From Auanema rhodensis (taxonomy: Eukaryota > Nematoda > Chromadorea > Rhabditida > Rhabditidae), in the NCBI GenBank assembly GCA_964057225.1, contig OZ059896.1, positions 2,852,001-2,916,000 of the forward strand: a stretch of DNA of 64,000 bases, read 5' to 3'. The position numbers and the translations under genes are program-made. Below the pieces are notes generated by a model. It saw nothing but the letters and a program-made list of their open reading frames with translations. It did not search any database and was not told the DNA's origin. Shown piece after piece: positions 50,684-61,913 of the stretch (position 1 is the stretch's first letter; every line of letters starts with the position of its first letter).

Positions 50684-53600
50684 GCGTTTCTCAATGTAGT
50701 ATAGTGCATTCGATGCGGATTTTTAAGCTGCGTCGATCTGTACTATCAGATTTGCGCTAGCTTGAAAATGCACCGAGATATCAACTGATATAAGTTCACA
50801 CTTATATCCTCGATTTTCACCCTGAAGAATTAATTTTTTCGTTGAATAACATTGTCCATCGTTTTTGCCTCGAGAAAAGGAATCTAAAAACATCTACTTT
50901 TCGCTAAATTATTTTGAAATTTTTCGAAAAAATTTTTGTCAAAATGTTTTTGGAAGCAATTTTGAGTGTACATGGAAACTCAACATACACTAATGCATCA
51001 TTTTTCAAACGATCATAACTAATTTTTGTATTAAGCGTTTCTCAATGTAGTGTAGTGCATTCGATGCGGATTATTAAGCTGCGTCGATTTGTGTTATCAG
51101 ATTTCCCCTAGCTTCAAAATGCACCGAGATATCAACTGATATAAGTTCACACTTATATCTTCGATTTTCACCCTGAAGAATTAATTTTTTCGTTGAATAA
51201 CATTGTCCATCGTTTTTGCCTTGGAAAAAGGAATCTAAAAACATCTACTTTTTGCTAAATTATTTTGAAATTTTTCGAAAAAATTTTTGTCAAAATGTTT
51301 TTGGAAGCAATGTTGAGTGTACATGGAAACTCAACATACACTAATGCATCATTTTTCAAACGATCATAACTAATTTTTGTATTAAGCGTTTCTCAATGTA
51401 GTATAGTGCATTCGATGCGGATTATTAAGCTGCGTCGATCTGTACTATCAGATTTGCGCTAGCTTAAAGATGCACCGAGATATCAACTGATATAAGTTCA
51501 CACTTATATCCTCGATTTTCACCCTGAAGAATTAATTTTTTCGTTGAATAACATTGTCCATCGTTTTTGCCTTGAAAAAAGGAATCTAAAAACATCTACT
51601 TTTTGCTAAATTATTTTGAAATTTTTCGAAAACATTTTTGTCAAAATGTTTTTGGAAGCAATTTTGAGTGTACATGGAAACTCAACATACACTAATGCAT
51701 CATTTTTCAAACGATCATAACTAATTTTTGTATTAAGCGTTTCTCAATGTAGTATAGTGCATTCGATGCGGATTATTAAGCTGCGTCGATCTGTACTATC
51801 AGATTTGCGCTAGCTTAAAGATGCACCGAGATATCAACTGATATAAGTTCACACCTATATCCTCGATTTTCACCCTGAAGAATTAATTTTTTCGTTGAAT
51901 AACATTGTCCATCGTTTTTGCCTCAAAAAAAGGAAACTAAAAACATCTACTTTTTGCTAAATTATTTTGAAATATTTCGAAAAAATTTTTGTCAAAATGT
52001 TTTTGGAAGCAATGTTGAGTGTACATGGAAACTCAACATACACTAATGCATCATTTTTCAAACGATCATAACTAATTTTTGTATTAAGCGTTTCTCAATG
52101 TAGTATAGTGCATTCGATGCGGATTATTAAGCTGCGTCGATCTGTACTATCAGATTTGCGCTAGCTTAAAGATGCACCGAGATATCAACTGATATAAGTT
52201 CACACTTATATCCTCGATTTTCACCCTGAAGAATTAATTTTTTCGTTGAATAACATTGTCCATCGTTTTTGCCTTGAAAAAAGGAATCTAAAAACATCTA
52301 CTTTTTGCTAAATTATTTTGAAATTTTTCGAAAACATTTTTGTCAAAATGTTTTTGGAAGCAATTTTGAGTGTACATGGAAACTCAACATACACTAATGC
52401 ATCATTTTTCAAACGATCATAACTAATTTTTGTATTAAGCGTTTCTCAATGTAGTATAGTGCATTCGATGCGGATTATTGAGCTGCGTCGATCTGTACTA
52501 TCAGATTTGCGCTAGCTTAAAGATGCACCGAGATATCAACTGATATAAGTTCACACCTATATCCTCGATTTTCACCCTGAAGAATTAATTTTTTCGTTGA
52601 ATAACATTGTCCATCGTTTTTGCCTCAAAAAAAGGAAACTAAAAACATCTACTTTTTGCTAAATTATTTTGAAATATTTCGAAAAAATTTTTGTCAAAAT
52701 GTTTTTGGAAGCAATGTTGAGTGTACATGGAAACTCAACATACACTAATGCATCATTTTTCAAACGATCATAACTAATTTTTGTATTAAGCTTTTCTCAA
52801 TGTAGTGTAGTGCATTCGATGCGGATTATTAAGCTGCGTCGATCTGTGTTATCAGATTTGCGTTGGCTTAAAAATGCACCGAGATATCAACTGATATAGG
52901 TTCACACTTATATCCTCGATTTTCACCCTGAAGAATTAATTTTTTCGTTGAATAACATTGTCCATCGTTTTTGCCTTGAAAAAAGGAATCTAAAAACATC
53001 TACTTTTCGCTAAATTATTTTGAAATTTTTCGAAAAAATTTTTGTCAAAATGTTTTTGGAAGCAATTTTGAGTGTACATGGAAACTCAACATACACTAAT
53101 GCATCATTTTTCAAACGATCATAACTAATTTTTGTATTAAGCTTTTCTTAATGTAGTATAGTGCATTCGATGCGGATTTTTAAGCTGCGTCGATCTGTGT
53201 TATCAGATTTGCGCTGGCTTAAAAATGCACCGAGATATCAACTGATATAGGTTCACACTTATATCCTCGATTTTCACCCTGAAGAATTAATTTTTTCGTT
53301 GAATAACATTGTCCATCGTTTTTGCCTTGAAAAAAGGAATCTAAAAACATCTACTTTTCGCTAAATTATTTTGAAATTTTTCGAAAAAATTTTTTTCAAA
53401 ATTTTTTTGGAAGCAATGTTGAGTGTACATGGAAACTCAACATACACTAATGCATCATTTTTCAAAAGATCATAACTAATTTTTGTATTAAGCGTTTCTC
53501 AATGTAGTATAGTGCGTTCAATGCGGATTATTAAGCTGCGTCGATCTGTACTATCAGATTTGCGCTAGCTTAAAGATGCACCGAGATATCAACTGATATA

Positions 53601-54193
53601 AGTTCATACTTATATCCTCGATTTTCACCCTGAAAAATTAATTTTTTCGTTGAATAACCTTGTCCATCGTTTTTGCCTTGAAAAAAGGAATCTAAAAACA
53701 TCTACTTTTCGCTAAATTATTTTGAAATTTTTCGAAAAAATTTTTTTCAAAATTTTTTTGGAAGCAATGTTGAGTGTACATGGAAACTCAACATACACTA
53801 ATGCATCATTTTTCAAAAGATCATAACTAATTTTTGTATTAAGCGTTTCTCAATGTAGTATAGTGCGTTCAATGCGGATTATTAAGCTGCGTCGATCTGT
53901 ACTATCAGATTTGCGCTAGCTTAAAGATGCACCGAGATATCAACTGATATAAGTTCACACCTATATCCTCGATTTTCACCCTGAAGAATTAATTTTTTCG
54001 TTGAATAACATTGTCCATCGTTTTTGCCTCGAAAAAAGGAATCTAAAAACATCTACTTTTTGCTAAATTATTTTGAAATATTTCGAAAAAATTTTTGTCA
54101 AAATGTTTTTGGAAGCAATGTTGAGTGTACATGGAAACTCAACATACACTAATGCATCATTTTTCAAACGATCATAACTAATTTTTGTATTGA
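50684..54193. repeat. Satellite B 10-monomer block, copy 1 (3,510 bp)
   Basis: Ten monomers, exactly 10 x 351 bp, repeated at 58404-61913 with a 7,720-bp shift. Shared markers in order: GTGTAG with GGATTATTAAG and TTTCCCCTAGC (about 51050), CACTTATATCTTCG, CAATGTTGAG, TTCGAAAACATT, CCTCAAAAAAAGGAAAC, GATTATTGAGC, GCGTTGGC/GCGCTGGC monomers with GATATAGG, TTTTTTTCAAAATTTTTTT, CAAAAGATC and GTGCGTTCAATG. The first monomer differs between copies at one base (TCGTTG here, TCATTG in copy 2). Confidence 0.9.
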
Positions 54194-54895
54194 GCGTTTC
54201 TTAATGTATTATAGTGCATTCGATGCGGATTTTTAAGCTGCTTCGATCTGTGTTATCAGATTTGCGCTAGCTTAAAAATGCACCGAGATATCAACTGATA
54301 TAAGTTCACACTTATATCCTCGATTTTCACCCTGAAGAATTAATTTTTTCGTTGAATTACATTGTCCATCGTTTTTGCCTTGAAAAAAGGAATCTAAAAA
54401 CATCTACTTTTCGCTAAATTATTTTAAAATTTTTCGAAAAAATTTTTGTCAAAATGTTTTTGGAAGCAATTTTGAGTGTACATGGAAACTCAACATACAC
54501 TAATGCATCATTTTTCAAACGATCATAACTTATTTTTGTATTAAGTGTTTCTCAATGTAGTATGATGCATTCGATGCGGATTTTTAAGCTGCGTCGATCT
54601 GTACTATCAGATTTGCGCTAGCTTGAAAATGCACCGAGATATCAACTGATATAAGTTCACACTTATATCCTCGATTTTCACCCTGAAGAATTAATTTTTT
54701 CGTTGAATAACATTGTCCATCGTTTTTGCCTCGAGAAAAGGAATCTAAAAACATCTACTTTTCGCTAAATTATTTTGAAATTTTTCGAAAAAATTTTTGT
54801 CAAAATGTTTTTGGAAGCAATTTTGAGTGTACATGGAAACTCAACATACACTAATGCATCATTTTTCAAACGATCATAACTAATTTTTGTATTGA

Positions 54896-56298
54896 GCGTT
54901 TCTTAATGTATTATAGTGCATTCGATGCGGATTTTTAAGCTGCTTCGATCTGTGTTATCAGATTTGCGCTAGCTTAAAAATGCACCGAGATATCAACTGA
55001 TATAAGTTCACACTTATATCCTCGATTTTCACCCTGAAGAATTAATTTTTTCGTTGAATTACATTGTCCATCGTTTTTGCCTTGAAAAAAGGAATCTAAA
55101 AACATCTACTTTTCGCTAAATTATTTTAAAATTTTTTGAAAAAATTTTTGTCAAAATGTTTTTGGAAGCAATTTTGAGTGTACATGGAAACTCAACATAC
55201 ACTATTGCATCATTTTTCAAACGATCATAACTAATTTTTGTATTAAGCTTTTCTTAATGTAGTATAGTGCATTCGATGCGGCTTTTAAGCTGCGTCGATC
55301 TGTACTATCAGATTTGCGCTAGCTTGAAAATGCACCGAGATATGAACTGATATAAGTTCACACTTATATCCTCGATTTTCACCCTGAAGAATTAATTTTT
55401 TCGTTGAATTACATTGTCCATCGTTTTTGCCTTGAAAAAAGGAATCTAAAAACATCTACTTTTCGCTAAATTATTTTGAAATTTTTCGAAAAAATTTTTG
55501 TCAAAATGTTTTTGGAAGCAATTTTGAGTGTACATGGAAACTCAACATACACTAATGCATCATTTTTCAAACGATCATAACTAATTTTTGTATTAAGCGT
55601 TTCTCAATGTAGTATAGTGCATTCGATGCGGATTTTTAAGCTGCGTCGATCTGTACTATCAGATTTGCGCTAGCTTGAAAATGCACCGAGATATGAACTG
55701 ATATAAGTTCACACTTATATCCTCGATTTTCACCCTGAAGAATTAATTTTTTCGTTGAATAACATTGTCCATCGTTTTTGCCTTGAAAAAAGGAATCTAA
55801 AAACATCTACTTTTTGCTAAATTATCTTGAAATTTTTCGAAAAAATTTTTGTCAAAATGTTTTTGGAAGCAATTTTGAGTGTACATGGAAACTCAACATA
55901 CACTAATGCATCATTTTTCAAACGATCATAACTTATTTTTGTATTAAGTGTTTCTCAATGTAGTATAGTGCATTCGATGCGGATTTTTAAGCTGCGTCGA
56001 TCTGTACTATCAGATTTGCGCTAGCTTGAAAATGCACCGAGATATCAACTGATATAAGTTCACACTTATATCCTCGATTTTCACCCTGAAGAATTAATTT
56101 TTTCGTTGAATAACATTGTCCATCGTTTTTGCCTCGAGAAAAGGAATCTAAAAACATCTACTTTTCGCTAAATTATTTTGAAATTTTTCGAAAAAATTTT
56201 TGTCAAAATGTTTTTGGAAGCAATTTTGAGTGTACATGGAAACTCAACATACACTAATGCATCATTTTTCAAACGATCATAACTAATTTTTGTATTAA
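54896..56298. repeat. Four-monomer relic of the 18-monomer register in satellite B
   Basis: The monomers CTGCTTCGATCTG/TTTTAAAATTTTTTG, GGCTTTTAAG, TTATCTTGAAA and the following GTGTTT type match 48579-49981 with a 6,317-bp shift (18 monomers). The match crosses the end of higher-order copy 2. The 18-monomer spacing therefore continued to the right before later blocks were inserted or replaced. Confidence 0.75.
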
Positions 56299-58403
56299 GC
56301 GTTTCTCAATGTAGTATAGTGCATTCGATGCGGATTTTTAAGCTGCGTCGATCTGTACTATCAGATTTGCGCTAGCTTGAAAATGCACCGAGATATCAAC
56401 TGATATAAGTTCACACTTATATCCTCGATTTTCACCCTGAAGAATTAATTTTTTCGTTGAATAACATTGTCCATCGTTTTTGCCTCGAGAAAAGGAATCT
56501 AAAAACATCTACTTTTCGCTAAATTATTTTGAAATTTTTCGAAAAAATTTTTGTCAAAATGTTTTTGGAAGCAATTTTGAGTGTACATGGAAACTCAACA
56601 TACACTAATGCATCATTTTTCAAACGATCATAACTTATTTTTGTATTAAGTGTTTCTCAATGTAGTATAGTGCATTCGATGCGGATTTTTAAGCTGCGTC
56701 GATCTGTACTATCAGATTTGCGCTAGCTTGAAAATGCACCGAGATATCAACTGATATAAGTTCACACTTATATCCTCGATTTTCACCCTGAAGAATTAAT
56801 TTTTTCGTTGAATAACATTGTCCATCGTTTTTGCCTCGAGAAAAGGAATCTAAAAACATCTACTTTTCGCTAAATTATTTTGAAATTTTTCGAAAAAATT
56901 TTTGTCAAAATGTTTTTGGAAGCAATTTTGAGTGTACATGGAAACTCAACATACACTAATGCATCATTTTTCAAACGATCATAACTAATTTTTGTATTAA
57001 GCGTTTCTCAATGTAGTATAGTGCATTCGATGCGGATTTTTAAGCTGCGTCGATCTGTACTATCAGATTTGCGCTAGCTTGAAAATGCACCGAGATATCA
57101 ACTGATATAAGTTCACACTTATATCCTCGATTTTCACCCTGAAGAATTAATTTTTTCGTTGAATAACATTGTCCATCGTTTTTGCCTCGAGAAAAGGAAT
57201 CTAAAAACATCTACTTTTCGCTAAATTATTTTGAAATTTTTCGAAAAAATTTTTGTCAAAATGTTTTTGGAAGCAATTTTGAGTGTACATGGAAACTCAA
57301 CATACACTAATGCATCATTTTTCAAACGATCATAACTAATTTTTGTATTAAGCGTTTCTCAATGTAGTGTAGTGCATTCGATGCGGATTATTAAGCTGCG
57401 TCGATTTGTGTTATCAGATTTCCCCTAGCTTCAAAATGCACCGAGATATCAACTGATATAAGTTCACACTTATATCCTCGATTTTCACCCTGAAGAATTA
57501 ATTTTTTCGTTGAATAACATTGTCCATCGTTTTTGCCTCGAGAAAAGGAATCTAAAAACATCTACTTTTCGCTAAATTATTTTGAAATTTTTCGAAAAAA
57601 TTTTTGTCAAAATGTTTTTGGAAGCAATTTTGAGTGTACATGGAAACTCAACATACACTAATGCATCATTTTTCAAACGATCATAACTTATTTTTGTATT
57701 AAGTGTTTCTCAATGTAGTATAGTGCATTCGATGCGGATTTTTAAGCTGCGTCGATCTGTACTATCAGATTTGCGCTAGCTTGAAAATGCACCGAGATAT
57801 CAACTGATATAAGTTCACACTTATATCCTCGATTTTCACCCTGAAGAATTAATTTTTTCGTTGAATAACATTGTCCATCGTTTTTGCCTCGAGAAAAGGA
57901 ATCTAAAAACATCTACTTTTCGCTAAATTATTTTAAAATTTTTTGAAAAAATTTTTGTCAAAATGTTTTTGGAAGCAATTTTGAGTGTACATGGAAACTC
58001 AACATACACTATTGCATCATTTTTCAAACGATCATAACTAATTTTTGTATTAAGCTTTTCTTAATGTAGTATAGTGCATTCGATGCGGCTTTTAAGCTGC
58101 GTCGATCTGTACTATCAGATTTGCGCTAGCTTGAAAATGCACCGAGATATGAACTGATATAAGTTCACACTTATATCCTCGATTTTCACCCTGAAGAATT
58201 AATTTTTTCGTTGAATTACATTGTCCATCGTTTTTGCCTTGAAAAAAGGAATCTAAAAACATCTACTTTTCGCTAAATTATTTTGAAATTTTTCGAAAAA
58301 ATTTTTGTCAAAATGTTTTTGGAAGCAATTTTGAGTGTACATGGAAACTCAACATACACTAATGCATCATTTTTCAAACGATCATAACTAATTTTTGTAT
58401 TAA

Positions 58404-61400
58404 GCGTTTCTCAATGTAGTATAGTGCATTCGATGCGGATTTTTAAGCTGCGTCGATCTGTACTATCAGATTTGCGCTAGCTTGAAAATGCACCGAGATA
58501 TCAACTGATATAAGTTCACACTTATATCCTCGATTTTCACCCTGAAGAATTAATTTTTTCATTGAATAACATTGTCCATCGTTTTTGCCTCGAGAAAAGG
58601 AATCTAAAAACATCTACTTTTCGCTAAATTATTTTGAAATTTTTCGAAAAAATTTTTGTCAAAATGTTTTTGGAAGCAATTTTGAGTGTACATGGAAACT
58701 CAACATACACTAATGCATCATTTTTCAAACGATCATAACTAATTTTTGTATTAAGCGTTTCTCAATGTAGTGTAGTGCATTCGATGCGGATTATTAAGCT
58801 GCGTCGATTTGTGTTATCAGATTTCCCCTAGCTTCAAAATGCACCGAGATATCAACTGATATAAGTTCACACTTATATCTTCGATTTTCACCCTGAAGAA
58901 TTAATTTTTTCGTTGAATAACATTGTCCATCGTTTTTGCCTTGGAAAAAGGAATCTAAAAACATCTACTTTTTGCTAAATTATTTTGAAATTTTTCGAAA
59001 AAATTTTTGTCAAAATGTTTTTGGAAGCAATGTTGAGTGTACATGGAAACTCAACATACACTAATGCATCATTTTTCAAACGATCATAACTAATTTTTGT
59101 ATTAAGCGTTTCTCAATGTAGTATAGTGCATTCGATGCGGATTATTAAGCTGCGTCGATCTGTACTATCAGATTTGCGCTAGCTTAAAGATGCACCGAGA
59201 TATCAACTGATATAAGTTCACACTTATATCCTCGATTTTCACCCTGAAGAATTAATTTTTTCGTTGAATAACATTGTCCATCGTTTTTGCCTTGAAAAAA
59301 GGAATCTAAAAACATCTACTTTTTGCTAAATTATTTTGAAATTTTTCGAAAACATTTTTGTCAAAATGTTTTTGGAAGCAATTTTGAGTGTACATGGAAA
59401 CTCAACATACACTAATGCATCATTTTTCAAACGATCATAACTAATTTTTGTATTAAGCGTTTCTCAATGTAGTATAGTGCATTCGATGCGGATTATTAAG
59501 CTGCGTCGATCTGTACTATCAGATTTGCGCTAGCTTAAAGATGCACCGAGATATCAACTGATATAAGTTCACACCTATATCCTCGATTTTCACCCTGAAG
59601 AATTAATTTTTTCGTTGAATAACATTGTCCATCGTTTTTGCCTCAAAAAAAGGAAACTAAAAACATCTACTTTTTGCTAAATTATTTTGAAATATTTCGA
59701 AAAAATTTTTGTCAAAATGTTTTTGGAAGCAATGTTGAGTGTACATGGAAACTCAACATACACTAATGCATCATTTTTCAAACGATCATAACTAATTTTT
59801 GTATTAAGCGTTTCTCAATGTAGTATAGTGCATTCGATGCGGATTATTAAGCTGCGTCGATCTGTACTATCAGATTTGCGCTAGCTTAAAGATGCACCGA
59901 GATATCAACTGATATAAGTTCACACTTATATCCTCGATTTTCACCCTGAAGAATTAATTTTTTCGTTGAATAACATTGTCCATCGTTTTTGCCTTGAAAA
60001 AAGGAATCTAAAAACATCTACTTTTTGCTAAATTATTTTGAAATTTTTCGAAAACATTTTTGTCAAAATGTTTTTGGAAGCAATTTTGAGTGTACATGGA
60101 AACTCAACATACACTAATGCATCATTTTTCAAACGATCATAACTAATTTTTGTATTAAGCGTTTCTCAATGTAGTATAGTGCATTCGATGCGGATTATTG
60201 AGCTGCGTCGATCTGTACTATCAGATTTGCGCTAGCTTAAAGATGCACCGAGATATCAACTGATATAAGTTCACACCTATATCCTCGATTTTCACCCTGA
60301 AGAATTAATTTTTTCGTTGAATAACATTGTCCATCGTTTTTGCCTCAAAAAAAGGAAACTAAAAACATCTACTTTTTGCTAAATTATTTTGAAATATTTC
60401 GAAAAAATTTTTGTCAAAATGTTTTTGGAAGCAATGTTGAGTGTACATGGAAACTCAACATACACTAATGCATCATTTTTCAAACGATCATAACTAATTT
60501 TTGTATTAAGCTTTTCTCAATGTAGTGTAGTGCATTCGATGCGGATTATTAAGCTGCGTCGATCTGTGTTATCAGATTTGCGTTGGCTTAAAAATGCACC
60601 GAGATATCAACTGATATAGGTTCACACTTATATCCTCGATTTTCACCCTGAAGAATTAATTTTTTCGTTGAATAACATTGTCCATCGTTTTTGCCTTGAA
60701 AAAAGGAATCTAAAAACATCTACTTTTCGCTAAATTATTTTGAAATTTTTCGAAAAAATTTTTGTCAAAATGTTTTTGGAAGCAATTTTGAGTGTACATG
60801 GAAACTCAACATACACTAATGCATCATTTTTCAAACGATCATAACTAATTTTTGTATTAAGCTTTTCTTAATGTAGTATAGTGCATTCGATGCGGATTTT
60901 TAAGCTGCGTCGATCTGTGTTATCAGATTTGCGCTGGCTTAAAAATGCACCGAGATATCAACTGATATAGGTTCACACTTATATCCTCGATTTTCACCCT
61001 GAAGAATTAATTTTTTCGTTGAATAACATTGTCCATCGTTTTTGCCTTGAAAAAAGGAATCTAAAAACATCTACTTTTCGCTAAATTATTTTGAAATTTT
61101 TCGAAAAAATTTTTTTCAAAATTTTTTTGGAAGCAATGTTGAGTGTACATGGAAACTCAACATACACTAATGCATCATTTTTCAAAAGATCATAACTAAT
61201 TTTTGTATTAAGCGTTTCTCAATGTAGTATAGTGCGTTCAATGCGGATTATTAAGCTGCGTCGATCTGTACTATCAGATTTGCGCTAGCTTAAAGATGCA
61301 CCGAGATATCAACTGATATAAGTTCATACTTATATCCTCGATTTTCACCCTGAAAAATTAATTTTTTCGTTGAATAACCTTGTCCATCGTTTTTGCCTTG

Positions 61401-61913
61401 AAAAAAGGAATCTAAAAACATCTACTTTTCGCTAAATTATTTTGAAATTTTTCGAAAAAATTTTTTTCAAAATTTTTTTGGAAGCAATGTTGAGTGTACA
61501 TGGAAACTCAACATACACTAATGCATCATTTTTCAAAAGATCATAACTAATTTTTGTATTAAGCGTTTCTCAATGTAGTATAGTGCGTTCAATGCGGATT
61601 ATTAAGCTGCGTCGATCTGTACTATCAGATTTGCGCTAGCTTAAAGATGCACCGAGATATCAACTGATATAAGTTCACACCTATATCCTCGATTTTCACC
61701 CTGAAGAATTAATTTTTTCGTTGAATAACATTGTCCATCGTTTTTGCCTCGAAAAAAGGAATCTAAAAACATCTACTTTTTGCTAAATTATTTTGAAATA
61801 TTTCGAAAAAATTTTTGTCAAAATGTTTTTGGAAGCAATGTTGAGTGTACATGGAAACTCAACATACACTAATGCATCATTTTTCAAACGATCATAACTA
61901 ATTTTTGTATTGA
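58404..61913. repeat. Satellite B 10-monomer block, copy 2 (3,510 bp)
   Basis: Partner of 50684-54193, with the same ten monomers in the same order. GTGCGTTCAATG monomers, CAAAAGATC and the GATATAGG pair are all shared at a 7,720-bp shift (22 monomers minus 2 bp). After 61913 copy 2 continues with a GTAATATAG monomer, whereas copy 1 continues with the GTATTATAG/CTGCTTCG monomer. Confidence 0.9.
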
